This document shows, one piece after another, positions 43,367 through 52,017 of a DNA stretch of 64,000 nt. This DNA comes from Granulosicoccus sp964594905. GTDB taxonomy: Bacteria > Pseudomonadota > Gammaproteobacteria > Granulosicoccales > Granulosicoccaceae. Both the position numbers and the translations under genes were made by a program. The notes below the pieces were generated by a model that saw only the letters and a program-made list of their open reading frames with translations, did no database searches and was not told the origin of the DNA. Position 1 is the stretch's first letter; each line of letters begins with the position of its first letter. The stretch lies in the NCBI GenBank assembly GCA_964594905.1, contig CAZQOI010000006.1, positions 1-64,000 of the forward strand, in the 5' to 3' direction.

Positions 43367-46177
43367 ATGCGTGTGAAAAATTTTCTTAAATCCACATCAC
43401 ACCAGCACAAGGATCCGACTGTGCGCCGAAACAGCCTCGAAGAGCTGGATGCGGCAGACAGTGATGCTCATGCAATCATTGTTGAATTAGCCATCAATGA
43501 TAAGGATGTGAATGTCCGCACAGCTGCCATTGCCAAGCTGACAGATCTTGCAGTACTTCGCGAGTTACTAGACGCTAATGGTGACAATGCAGAGTCCATT
43601 CGTGGTGCTGCAGAATTACGTTTTTCCGAATTGCTAGAGCAAGAGGCAGTGAGTGATATAGCGGTGCGGGCCTTGTTGTCATCGCACGCGTCACGGCTTG
43701 CCGTATCAATTGCATCAGCGAGTGCTGCGAAAACCCAACGAGAAATGGCACTTGAAGTGATCAGTGATGAGTCTACGTTGCTTGAAGTTGTGCAACAAAC
43801 CCGCGCGCATGACACACGTCTTGCTGCAGCAACACGTTTGACGCAACACGACACTATTCGTGCGGCACTTCTTGCTGTTCGCTCTCGCGACAAGGTTGTT
43901 GCCAAACAATTGCAGCAACGCCTGGACGATGAGGCAGCGCGCGAAGCAGAGCGTATCGCTACCACGCACTCAATAGGTGCGGCTTTGCAGTCTGCTGAGG
44001 AATTATCCAATACGGTTTGGTCGCCTCAGTTCAAAGGTCGATATCAAGCGCTCGAACAACGCTGGAAGGGTTTTGATGATGCTGATACAGCTGATCATCA
44101 ACTCGCCTTTAGCAATGCCATGGAGAAGGCAGCTAACATTATCACCGCGCAGGAAGAGAAAGCTTCCGTGGAGGCAAAAGCTGCAGAAGCTGCAAAGGCA
44201 TCATCAGCTGAGAGTTCAGATGAAGCAGTAACACCTGTGGTGGCAACGGTTGTAGAGCCCAGTTCCGAACTCAAATCCTTGATCGCCAAGATTGATGATT
44301 GTGCTATCGATGGCTTGCCTGAAACCTTGCAAAGTCTTGAGGGCGAAGCTGCTGGTTTTCCCGATGATGCGAAGAAGCTTTTTCAGCATGCTCAAGCGGT
44401 TTTGGTGCTGTTCAATCCGCCGTTCGAGATGCAGAAGGCGCGTCCAGTGGCTCTCAAGCAGCGCATAAAACGCGTTGAATCATTATTGAAAACTGACAGC
44501 CTGTTGCCAGGCGTTGATGTTGACAAACTTAAGTACATTGAAGAATGCAAAACTCATTTACCAGCTTTGCAAAACAGGGTTGGCAAGGCTGAGCAAGAAT
44601 CGGCTGATCGAGTAAAGGCTACTCATCGCCAGTTTGCTGCCTTGTCCGGCATCATCAAGGAGGGCAAGTGGGGTCCGGCAAACAGCATGATGCGTCGATT
44701 GCAAAAAAAGATCGATGTCATGGAGCCTGCCGAACGCTCCGGGCTTGATGAGAAATTGAATCGCGCTACTGCACAATTGACTGAAATGGCTGATTGGCAG
44801 GATTTCGCTGCCCGACCAAAGCTTGAAGCCTTGTGCGAATCGATGGAGGCGTTACCAGCAAAATCGTTGAAACCCGAACCGCTCGCAAAGGAAGTGCGGG
44901 AGTTGCAAAAAGCCTGGAAAGGCCTGGGCGTCAGCCGCGCGTCCAATGAGCTTTGGACTCGCTTCAAAACTGCAGGGGATACTGCATACGAACCGTGTAA
45001 GGCGTGGTTTGATGAGAAGCAACAGCAGCGTCAGGTAAAGCTTGATGCCAAGGCCGCGTTGTGTACGGAGCTTGAAGCAGCAGCAGCATCTCTCGGTGAC
45101 ACTGACATCGATTACAAGGCAGTACAGAAACGAGTCAACAACGCCAAACGTGAATGGACCAAAAATCGAATACAGGACCGAAAACCCGACAGGGCACTTG
45201 AATCTCGGTTCTCAGATGCGCTAAAGCCGTTTGATGCCGCCTTGGCAGAGCAATACGATGCGAATGCCGTGGCCAAGCAAGCTTTGATTGACAAGGTCGC
45301 CGCGTTGGCGGAGGGGGATATCACCCAACACAGCGCCAATCAGGCAAAGAGTCTTTTGAGTGCCTGGAAGCTCGTTGGCGTCATGCGGCGTAAGGAAGAT
45401 CAAACCCTGTGGGAAGTTTTCAACGGGCATCTTGGCACTATCTTCAAACATCAAAATAAGGTTGAGCGCGACAAAAAGCGTGCTGGCCTTGAGCACGTAT
45501 TCCGAGCCAAGGACATCATCAAAAAGCTTAAATCCTTGTCGCGTGCCGATGACATAGATGAAGCTGAAGTTCAGTCTCTAGCGGTTGAGTTTCAAGGCTT
45601 GGCTGATTTTCCAGATCGTGACAAGAAATTTTTACTGCGTGATTTTCGTGGTGCGATGGATGCGTGTGGTCGGGTTCAGGACAAGGCTTCAAAACGTCGC
45701 GTGCATGCTGAACTTGAAGAACGTCTACGTTTGGTTGGTCTCTGTGAGCAACTTGAAACGGCAATTGAGGATCCATCCGCAAGTAGTGATACCTTGCGTG
45801 AGGATGTTACACATGCCTGGGATGCTACAGAGGCAAAGCTTAGCCGAGACGTTGCGGTCAAGCTCGAGGCGCGACGAGATGCCGCACTGTCCCATCTTGA
45901 CAACGGAACACAACCAGACTTTGCCGCTAATGAAGAATTACGGCGCGACTTACTGATAAGAATGGAAGTGGCTGCGGATATTGAAACACCTGCTGACGAC
46001 AAAGCGCGGCGCATGAAGTATCAGCTGGCGCATTTGCAGGAAGGTATGAGTAGCGCGGGTGAAGACAAGAAATCAGTACTTGCAGTGCTCGAAAGCGAAT
46101 GGCTTAGTGCACCACCAGTCAAGCAAGCAGTTCGCGATAGTTTGCAATCTCGATATCTGAAAGCGTGCAAGCGCTAA
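43367..46177 (+). CDS. Large DUF349-repeat coiled-coil protein
   Basis: 936 residues from the ATG at 43367, which gives the N-terminus MRVKNFLKSTSHQHKDPTVR seen in this family; an earlier in-frame ATG at 43316 has no better support. The first 250 residues are HEAT-like alpha-helices (VRTAAIAKL, IRGAAELRF). Several DUF349 units follow, each about 75 residues with a W-K-x-x-G pattern (WKGLGVSRASNELWTRFK; WKLVGVMRRKEDQTLWEVF). Strongly helical, soluble, rich in Ala/Glu/Lys. The function of DUF349 proteins is not established. It is followed by the EAL gene after 13 bp, so the two may be co-transcribed. Confidence 0.88.
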   Translation: MRVKNFLKSTSHQHKDPTVRRNSLEELDAADSDAHAIIVELAINDKDVNVRTAAIAKLTDLAVLRELLDANGDNAESIRGAAELRFSELLEQEAVSDIAVRALLSSHASRLAVSIASASAAKTQREMALEVISDESTLLEVVQQTRAHDTRLAAATRLTQHDTIRAALLAVRSRDKVVAKQLQQRLDDEAAREAERIATTHSIGAALQSAEELSNTVWSPQFKGRYQALEQRWKGFDDADTADHQLAFSNAMEKAANIITAQEEKASVEAKAAEAAKASSAESSDEAVTPVVATVVEPSSELKSLIAKIDDCAIDGLPETLQSLEGEAAGFPDDAKKLFQHAQAVLVLFNPPFEMQKARPVALKQRIKRVESLLKTDSLLPGVDVDKLKYIEECKTHLPALQNRVGKAEQESADRVKATHRQFAALSGIIKEGKWGPANSMMRRLQKKIDVMEPAERSGLDEKLNRATAQLTEMADWQDFAARPKLEALCESMEALPAKSLKPEPLAKEVRELQKAWKGLGVSRASNELWTRFKTAGDTAYEPCKAWFDEKQQQRQVKLDAKAALCTELEAAAASLGDTDIDYKAVQKRVNNAKREWTKNRIQDRKPDRALESRFSDALKPFDAALAEQYDANAVAKQALIDKVAALAEGDITQHSANQAKSLLSAWKLVGVMRRKEDQTLWEVFNGHLGTIFKHQNKVERDKKRAGLEHVFRAKDIIKKLKSLSRADDIDEAEVQSLAVEFQGLADFPDRDKKFLLRDFRGAMDACGRVQDKASKRRVHAELEERLRLVGLCEQLETAIEDPSASSDTLREDVTHAWDATEAKLSRDVAVKLEARRDAALSHLDNGTQPDFAANEELRRDLLIRMEVAADIETPADDKARRMKYQLAHLQEGMSSAGEDKKSVLAVLESEWLSAPPVKQAVRDSLQSRYLKACKR

Positions 46178-46190
46178 AGTTGACATCACC

Positions 46191-47363
46191 GTGAATACTC
46201 CCCTGACGCGCGCCACGCTAGAGCGCGCCATGAGTAACGACGAATTGGTGTTGTATTACCAGCCCAAGATATGTCTGCTACGTGGTGATGTCATTGGCGC
46301 GGAGGCCTTGGTCCGTTGGGCAGATGGCAACCGTGAAGTCATTCCACCAGATGAATTTTTGCCGCTTGTCGAAAGCAGTGGACTATTGCACGATCTCACC
46401 ATGCAGTTGCTGGATCAAGTAGCTCATGCTGCAGTTGAATTGCGTAGTCATGCCAGTGGTCTTGCGTTGTCAATGAACGTTGCGCCAAACGATCTTGCTT
46501 CAAACAATATCAGCAACCGGATTGGTGAACTGCTGGCGCAGGAATTTATCAGTCCCGAGGATTTGCAGATAGAAATTACCGAAAGTGCGGTAATGAGTAA
46601 TGTTGAACGTGTCAGAGACGATCTTGAGCGTCTGAACAGGCTAGGTATCAAAGTATTAATGGATGATTTTGGTACAGGCTATTCTTCGATCGATCGTTTG
46701 AGCCAGCTTCCTTTCGACTCGCTGAAACTTGATCAAGGGGTTGTCAAACGTATGGGTAGCTCAACCCAGAGTATGGATGTGGTGCGTTCGGCGATATCCA
46801 TGGCGCGTGAACTCAGCATGACGTCAGTTGCCGAGGGGATAGAGACCGAAGGGGTTTATAACTTCCTGATCGCTAATGGTTGTGAGGAAGCACAGGGTTT
46901 CTATATTGCTCGGCCCATGTCGTTGCCGAGTCTTATCGGGTTTGTCAGCGATTCGCCAAAATTCGAGGGTTCTCAGATTGGCCGAGTACATCAAGCGGCC
47001 TTGAACCTGATGCGATTTCGTAAAAGTCTGGTCGATGCGGTCTACTGCAGGCGATTGGGTGAAGGTGTGGCGCTGGAATCAGTTATTGATCCAGGCCTTA
47101 GTACTGATGTACGCCATTCGCGAATAGGTCAATGGTATTTTGGAATTGGTCAGCGGCTTGAAAAACTTGAAACGTTCAGAGCCATTGAGAAACCAATGAC
47201 AGATATGCATGCAACTGGGCAAAATTTCATCCAGTTACTGTCATCCAATGTCGATGCAGAAAACCTCGAAAAAGGAATGATCGAAATAGACATGCAGTTT
47301 GATCACCTGGTAACACTGCTGCATGCTCTTGAGCGAGATCTTCTAAGCGAGAAATTACAGTAG
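46191..47363 (+). CDS. EAL-domain c-di-GMP phosphodiesterase with C-terminal CZB-like domain
   Basis: 390 residues, GTG start. The EAL domain (1-252) looks active: Glu38 in EALVRW, Glu128 in IEITES, DDFG at 158-161, Lys179 and Glu215/Glu218 in AEGIE. Residues 260-385 form a four-helix segment like the chemoreceptor zinc-binding (CZB) domain: His267 in helix 1, then GQWYFG (313-318) and His340. The usual zinc-ligand Cys six bases before that Trp is Ser310, and a second His is not obvious, so zinc binding may be altered. It would hydrolyse c-di-GMP in response to a bound metal or related signal (inference). No membrane segment is present. Confidence 0.85.
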   Translation: MNTPLTRATLERAMSNDELVLYYQPKICLLRGDVIGAEALVRWADGNREVIPPDEFLPLVESSGLLHDLTMQLLDQVAHAAVELRSHASGLALSMNVAPNDLASNNISNRIGELLAQEFISPEDLQIEITESAVMSNVERVRDDLERLNRLGIKVLMDDFGTGYSSIDRLSQLPFDSLKLDQGVVKRMGSSTQSMDVVRSAISMARELSMTSVAEGIETEGVYNFLIANGCEEAQGFYIARPMSLPSLIGFVSDSPKFEGSQIGRVHQAALNLMRFRKSLVDAVYCRRLGEGVALESVIDPGLSTDVRHSRIGQWYFGIGQRLEKLETFRAIEKPMTDMHATGQNFIQLLSSNVDAENLEKGMIEIDMQFDHLVTLLHALERDLLSEKLQ

Positions 47364-47384
47364 TCGCCACGGAGTTCCTTTCGC

Positions 47385-48275
47385 TTGGCAATCATTCCTG
47401 ATTTTTTGGTCAAAAGCCAAAGCCAGACACTTGATGGGCGAAGGTGGCTGGAACGCCTTCCTGTGTTGATCGATGAAATCAGTAATCAATGGGAATTGCA
47501 ATCACTTCAGCCTATCGATGCTAATGGAAGTTGCTCCTGGGTAGCCAAGGTCACGCGTCATGGTGAAGAGCTTGTCGTCAAGATTGGCATGCCCCATATG
47601 GAGTCGCGCGATGAGGCAAAGGGATTGTTTCTGTGGCAACAATCTGCTGCTGATGTAAGCGTGTCACTTTTGGCAGAAGACGACAAACGACAAGCGATGC
47701 TGCTTGAGTCTTGTGTCCCCGGCATGCCTTTGAAGTCTCTACCGGAATTGCAACAAGACGAAGTAGTTTGTTCCACGCTGAAACAACTCTGGCAAGTTTC
47801 CACCGAGTCAGCCTTAGCCGTAGGAATCAGAGACCTTGGCGTTATGCTTGACTACTGGTGTAAGGATACAAAATTGAAGTACTTGGAAAGCCCTTATGCC
47901 GATTATGTTGAAAAAGGCTGTTTGATATACCAGTCGATGCACAGGAGCACTGTGCATAAATCCTTGTTAGTCACCGATCTGCATGCCGGGAATATATTGT
48001 CATCGACGCGATCACCTTGGTTGATGATCGATCCCAAACCATTTGTTGGGGATCCCGCATATGATGTAACTCAGCACGCCCTGAATTGTCAGCCGCGATT
48101 GATGGCGAACCCACGGGCGCTGGTAGTGAGGTTGTCGGTGTTATCGGGCTGTGATGCTTATCGTATCGCACAGTGGTTGGCTGCACGCCTTCTCACTGAT
48201 GATGATCTTAACAACGACAAACTGGCGTGTGCATATGATTTGTTAAGCGTAACTAGCGATCAATGGCAAGTTTGA
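47385..48275 (+). CDS. APH(6)/streptomycin-kinase-like phosphotransferase
   Basis: 296 residues, TTG start at 47385 with GGAG ten bases upstream. Kinase-fold motifs: Lys66 in ELVVKIG, the catalytic loop VTDLHAGNIL with Asp198 and Asn203, and the metal site IDPKPFVGDPAYD with Asp216. This arrangement (DLHxxNIL then IDPKxxxGDPAYD) is that of the aminoglycoside/hydroxyurea kinase family, APH(6). There is no mobile element or resistance gene next to it, so a housekeeping small-molecule kinase is more likely than acquired resistance. It overlaps the convergent RhtB-type gene by 23 bp. Confidence 0.82.
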   Translation: MAIIPDFLVKSQSQTLDGRRWLERLPVLIDEISNQWELQSLQPIDANGSCSWVAKVTRHGEELVVKIGMPHMESRDEAKGLFLWQQSAADVSVSLLAEDDKRQAMLLESCVPGMPLKSLPELQQDEVVCSTLKQLWQVSTESALAVGIRDLGVMLDYWCKDTKLKYLESPYADYVEKGCLIYQSMHRSTVHKSLLVTDLHAGNILSSTRSPWLMIDPKPFVGDPAYDVTQHALNCQPRLMANPRALVVRLSVLSGCDAYRIAQWLAARLLTDDDLNNDKLACAYDLLSVTSDQWQV

Positions 48276-48903
48276 AGGCAAGCCCTACAAAGATCGCAGA
48301 TGTCAGGTAGTTAAAAAACTTTAACCCGGCTGGTTTCCTCTTGATGCTGCGGCCGATACGGCCAGCGTAAATCGCAACCAGAGAATTTATTATCGTTCCA
48401 CAAAATATTGGTATAGCGCCCAGAAAAAGAAACTGCGTAATGGTGGAGCCTTTACCTGGATCTACAAATTGCGGCAAAAACGCAAGAATGAACACAGCGA
48501 CATGAGGGTTCAACAGGTTCACGATCAAGCCTTGTTTGAAATGCTTGGCTAACACTGGCTGGCTTTCGTCGAAACCGTTTGCAGCATTGTTGATCGCAAA
48601 GGTATCGGTTTTTTTAAACACTCCCTGCCAGGCGAGGTACAGCAGGTAGGCAATGCCTGTCCATCTTATAAGTTCGAATGCTACTGGTTCGACTGCTAGT
48701 AAGGCTGCCAAGCCGAACGCCGCCAACAGGGTGTGAACAACAACTCCAAGCGAGACACCGAAACTTGCTGCAACGCCAGCGCGTGGTCCGTGATTCAAGC
48801 CTTGACCTAAACACAGCAACATATCGTTGCCCGGTGTCAGGTTAAGCGCAAGTGCGGCTGGAACGAAAAGCCACAAGGTTGCAAGCTCAACTGGAAAGTT
48901 CAT
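48253..48903 (-). CDS. LysE/RhtB-family amino-acid exporter
   Basis: 216 residues from the ATG at 48903, preceded by GGAG nine bases upstream. Five or six helices. LTPGNDMLLCLGQGLNHGPRAGVAASFGVSLGVVVHTLLAAFGLAA is the family hallmark (P-G-P/N-D...G-x-x-x-G). NLLNPHVAVFILAFLPQFV is the second hallmark. It probably exports a neutral or homoserine-like amino acid; the substrate is unknown. Confidence 0.93.
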   Translation of the reverse strand: MNFPVELATLWLFVPAALALNLTPGNDMLLCLGQGLNHGPRAGVAASFGVSLGVVVHTLLAAFGLAALLAVEPVAFELIRWTGIAYLLYLAWQGVFKKTDTFAINNAANGFDESQPVLAKHFKQGLIVNLLNPHVAVFILAFLPQFVDPGKGSTITQFLFLGAIPIFCGTIINSLVAIYAGRIGRSIKRKPAGLKFFNYLTSAIFVGLAFKLAIDR

Positions 48904-49119
48904 ACCGATAAGCTCCACGAGTAATGCACTTGAATGGTGCGTTTTTTGGCATGGCGTCAAAATAGTGCACAGCGTAACTATTATTGTGCATCGACATTGT
49001 TATTGATACTCATATAGCACGCGTATTAGCCGAGAAAAACTTCATTTTCATTTTGCTTTTTACTTGTTAAACCCAGTCAGACTGTTATTATTCGGCGGCT
49101 TTTAACTTCTGAGAAACCT

Positions 49120-50310
49120 ATGGAAACCCTACAGGCGGGCAGTAACGTATTTTTCGTCCTTATTGGTGCAATTCTCGTTTTATTCATGCATACAGGTTTT
49201 GCTTTTTTGGAAGTAGGCACTGTTCGCGAGAAGAATCAGGTCAACGCACTGATGAAAATCTTCTCCGATTTCGCGATTTCTACCATCGCCTATTTCTTCA
49301 TTGGATATCCGCTCGCCTATGGAGTTAACTTTTTCGAAAGTGCCACCGTGCTGTCTACCGGTAATGGCTACGAACTGGTTAAATTTTTCTTTCTGCTGAC
49401 ATTCGCTGCTGCGATACCAGCGATTATTTCAGGTGGCATCGCTGAGCGTGCGCGATTCTATCCTCAGCTGTGTGCATCGATGCTGATAGTTGCTGTTGTG
49501 TATCCATTTTTTGAAGGTGTTGTTTGGAATGGTAATTTCGGGTTTCAGGCTTGGTTGGAGGAATTCGCCGGAGCTGGTTTCCACGATTTCGCTGGCTCCG
49601 TTGTGGTCCATGCCATGGGTGGTTGGTTAGCACTTGGCGCTGTAATCCTGCTTGGTGCCCGATTGGGCCGCTACGGTACTGACGGTAAAGGCGCTAGTAA
49701 CTTTGCACCGTCGAGTATTCCGTTTCTCGCCCTCGGCGCCTGGATTCTTACCGTAGGTTGGTTTGGTTTCAATGTCATGTCTGCGCAAGCTGTGGATGGC
49801 ATAAGCGGCTTGGTTGCATTGAATTCATTGATGGCAATGGCTGGTGGAGCCTTAGCTGCTTTGTTTGCAGGACGTACCGATCCGGGTTTCTTGCACAACG
49901 GACCACTTGCTGGTCTTGTCGCGGTTTGCGCAGGTTCTGATGTCATGCACCCATTAGGGTCTCTCGTTGTGGGTGGTGTTGCAGGTGTGTTGTTTGTCTG
50001 GTCTTTCACCGCCGCGCAAAACCGCTGGGGTATTGATGATGTTCTAGGTGTATGGCCTTTGCATGGTTTATGCGGAGCCTGGGGTGGTATTGCCTGCGGT
50101 ATTTTTGGTATGGAAGCTTTAGGTGGTCTCGGTGGCGTCAGTTTACTCGCACAGGTAATTGGCACTCTGGCTGGCATTGTCTTTGCCACAGCTTGTGGTT
50201 TTATTGTGTACGGAATTCTCAAGAGCACAGTCGGAATTCGTTTAACAGAAGAACAAGAATTCAACGGTGCAGACTTGAGCCTGCATAAAATCTCTTCTAC
50301 TTCCCGCTAA
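49120..50310 (+). CDS. amtB: Ammonium transporter AmtB
   Basis: 396 residues, eleven helices. The pore histidine pair is His164 (GSVVVHAMGG) and His315 (WPLHGLCGAWG), and the ammonium-binding Asp157 is in GFHDFAGS, all conserved. It lacks the N-terminal signal peptide of E. coli AmtB. It is followed by glnK 17 bp later, the universal amtB-glnK pairing in which GlnK blocks the pore when nitrogen is plentiful. I did not find a convincing sigma-54 site in the 216 bp upstream. Confidence 0.96.
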   Translation: METLQAGSNVFFVLIGAILVLFMHTGFAFLEVGTVREKNQVNALMKIFSDFAISTIAYFFIGYPLAYGVNFFESATVLSTGNGYELVKFFFLLTFAAAIPAIISGGIAERARFYPQLCASMLIVAVVYPFFEGVVWNGNFGFQAWLEEFAGAGFHDFAGSVVVHAMGGWLALGAVILLGARLGRYGTDGKGASNFAPSSIPFLALGAWILTVGWFGFNVMSAQAVDGISGLVALNSLMAMAGGALAALFAGRTDPGFLHNGPLAGLVAVCAGSDVMHPLGSLVVGGVAGVLFVWSFTAAQNRWGIDDVLGVWPLHGLCGAWGGIACGIFGMEALGGLGGVSLLAQVIGTLAGIVFATACGFIVYGILKSTVGIRLTEEQEFNGADLSLHKISSTSR

Positions 50311-50327
50311 TTCCAAGGAGCAAATCG

Positions 50328-50666
50328 ATGAAACGCATTACTGCGATCATTAAACCCTTCAAGCTGGACGCTGTCCGCGAAGAGTTGGCAGCCGCTGGCG
50401 TGGCGGGTATTACAGTGACTGAGGTAAAGGGCTTCGGCCGTCAAAAGGGCCATACTGAGCTCTATAGAGGCGCGGAGTACGTCATTGATTTCATCCCGAA
50501 AATGAAGCTCGAGATCGTTGTAGCTGACGATATCCTCGACAACTGCATTGAAGGCATTATTCGCGCTGCTAACACCGGCAAGATTGGTGACGGTAAGATC
50601 TTTGTTGACGATGTCAGTCGCGTGATCCGTATTCGCACCGGTGAAGAGGGTGAGCAGGCGCTGTAA
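50328..50666 (+). CDS. glnK: Nitrogen regulatory PII protein GlnK
   Basis: 112 residues. The T-loop carries the uridylylation site Tyr51 in ELYRGAEYVIDF, the ATP/2-oxoglutarate residues in KGFGRQKGH and the GDGKIFV segment with the PII signature (GKIGDGKIFVDDV). Its position after amtB marks it as the GlnK type rather than GlnB. It regulates the AmtB pore by direct binding (family knowledge). Confidence 0.96.
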   Translation: MKRITAIIKPFKLDAVREELAAAGVAGITVTEVKGFGRQKGHTELYRGAEYVIDFIPKMKLEIVVADDILDNCIEGIIRAANTGKIGDGKIFVDDVSRVIRIRTGEEGEQAL

Positions 50667-50673
50667 CAGCGCC
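50657..50673 (+). repeat. Stem-loop over the glnK stop codon
   Basis: GGCGCTG (50657-50663) and CAGCGCC (50667-50673) are perfect inverted repeats flanking the TAA. No T tract follows. It may act as a weak terminator or 3' stabiliser of amtB-glnK. Confidence 0.35.
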
Positions 50674-50693
50674 GCGCCTTAGTTCTGTCTGCG

Positions 50694-51608
50694 TTAGGTC
50701 TGTTCCCACGGCGGAACTGGTGTGAACTTCGATACCATGAAGTCGGTGAAAACTCGTACCTTGTTGCTTAAGTGACGACGATGTGGATATACCAACTGGA
50801 TTGATGAAGTATCAATAGCGTGATCCAGAAGCAGCGGAACGACCAGCCCTTTTTGTAAGGACGGTTGCACAACATAGCTGGCGAGGCGGGCGATTCCAAT
50901 CCCCGCCTTGACGGCTTCGTGTAGGGCGGACGCACTATTGGTATGAAAATTCCCCTTTACTCGGTGTACCTGTACGCCATTTCCAGAACCTGTAGAAAAT
51001 TCCCAATCGTTGAAGTGCTGAATAGCCGAGTGCGTCAAGCAGTTGTGTGAGGCTAGATCTTCAGGTGATTGAGGTGTGCCGTACTTCTTCAGGTACTCGG
51101 GTGATGCGCATATCACGCGTTTGTTAACGGCCAGTCTTCTCGCGACCAAGGACTCATCTGTCAAGCCGTCGCTGAGTACGATGGCGACGTCAACACTTTC
51201 TCCAACAAGGTCTACTTCGCGTTCACTCAGCTCGAGCTCAACTCGTAACTCTGGGAAAAGTGACATGAACTCAGGCATCAATTTAATCATCTGAAGGCGC
51301 GCAAAGGCCGACACAGTTGTGACGCGCAAGGTACCGCTGACACGGTCGTGCAGTGCCATGACGGCATCCTCAGCCTGCTGTATCTCGTCGAGGATGGCTC
51401 CACATCGGTCATTAAATGCATTGCCTTCGGCGGTCATACTGAGTTTGCGAGTCGTACGCTGAAACAAGCGCGCTCCTAGACGATCTTCCAGTCGCGTAAT
51501 CAGTTTGCTGACCGCTGATGGTGTCAGGTCCAACTCTCGTGCAGCCGCTGAAAAGCTCCCGAGGTCCGCGGCCTTTGAGAACACCAGCATTTCCGTGTAC
51601 TTATCCAT
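50694..51608 (-). CDS. LysR-family transcriptional regulator
   Basis: 304 residues. The N-terminal winged helix-turn-helix is clear (about 1-60: AADLGSFSAAARELDLTPSAVSKLITRLEDRLGARLFQRTTR). The effector-binding domain follows. It resembles the CrgA/YafC-type group that often acts on flavoprotein or quinone genes, but no target is evident. It is divergent from a 66-codon gene 114 bp away, whose expression it may control, the usual LysR arrangement. Confidence 0.93.
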   Translation of the reverse strand: MDKYTEMLVFSKAADLGSFSAAARELDLTPSAVSKLITRLEDRLGARLFQRTTRKLSMTAEGNAFNDRCGAILDEIQQAEDAVMALHDRVSGTLRVTTVSAFARLQMIKLMPEFMSLFPELRVELELSEREVDLVGESVDVAIVLSDGLTDESLVARRLAVNKRVICASPEYLKKYGTPQSPEDLASHNCLTHSAIQHFNDWEFSTGSGNGVQVHRVKGNFHTNSASALHEAVKAGIGIARLASYVVQPSLQKGLVVPLLLDHAIDTSSIQLVYPHRRHLSNKVRVFTDFMVSKFTPVPPWEQT

Positions 51609-51722
51609 TTACTATATGTGCCTGATAATCACTAATCATAGTATTCTAGCGGTATTGCAGTTTTTGTGAGAACAAATACTATCAAAACGTGACACTAAGC
51701 ATACTCGACTCAGGACACAGAC

Positions 51723-51923
51723 ATGACAGAACGATTGCGAACTCCAACTTATGATGAGCTGAAACGCTATGAGGACGAGGCTCGATATCTGCGTAGTCAG
51801 GAAATCGTACGCCTTTCCAGATCGCTGTTTTCCGCACCTGGACGATTGGTCAAACGCGTGCCCGCCAATTCATCTGCAAGCCCGGTGGACGTAGCTGCAG
51901 ATTGCAAATCCACTGCTGCCTAA
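51723..51923 (+). CDS. Small uncharacterised protein, 66 residues
   Basis: ATG at 51723 with AGGA about eight bases upstream. The N-terminal half is a charged amphipathic helix (PTYDELKRYEDEARYLRSQEIVRLSRSLFSAPGRLVKRV), the C-terminal half short and Ala/Ser-rich. The pattern T-P-T-Y-D-E-x-x-x-x...A...LR(A/S)QE recalls families of short proteobacterial proteins of unknown function, but I cannot name one with certainty. It is divergent from a LysR gene, and the 45-bp stretch that follows ends in a strong inverted repeat next to the ABC exporter gene. Confidence 0.6.
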   Translation: MTERLRTPTYDELKRYEDEARYLRSQEIVRLSRSLFSAPGRLVKRVPANSSASPVDVAADCKSTAA

Positions 51924-51991
51924 TTGCTCGTTAAGACTTGCTCTTGCAGGCGTGTAAATCGGCTGCAGGCTTAAGCTAACTCGGATACTCT

Positions 51992-52014
51992 GGACGGCCG
52001 ATAATTGGCCGTCC
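51992..52014 (+). repeat. Inverted repeat abutting the ABC exporter start
   Basis: Perfect 8-bp arms GGACGGCC (51992-51999) and GGCCGTCC (52007-52014) with a 7-base A/T-rich loop. It ends three bases before the GTG at 52018, where a ribosome-binding site would be expected. It may be the 3' hairpin of the small gene upstream, or may limit translation of the exporter. Confidence 0.7.
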
Positions 52015-52017
52015 ACA

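Noticed and set aside
47385..48275. Acquired aminoglycoside-resistance cassette
   Set aside because: No integron, transposase or attachment site nearby, and base composition looks like its neighbours.
48904..49119. Expected sigma-54/NtrC site upstream of amtB
   Set aside because: I scanned for GG-N10-GC spacing and found no convincing match.
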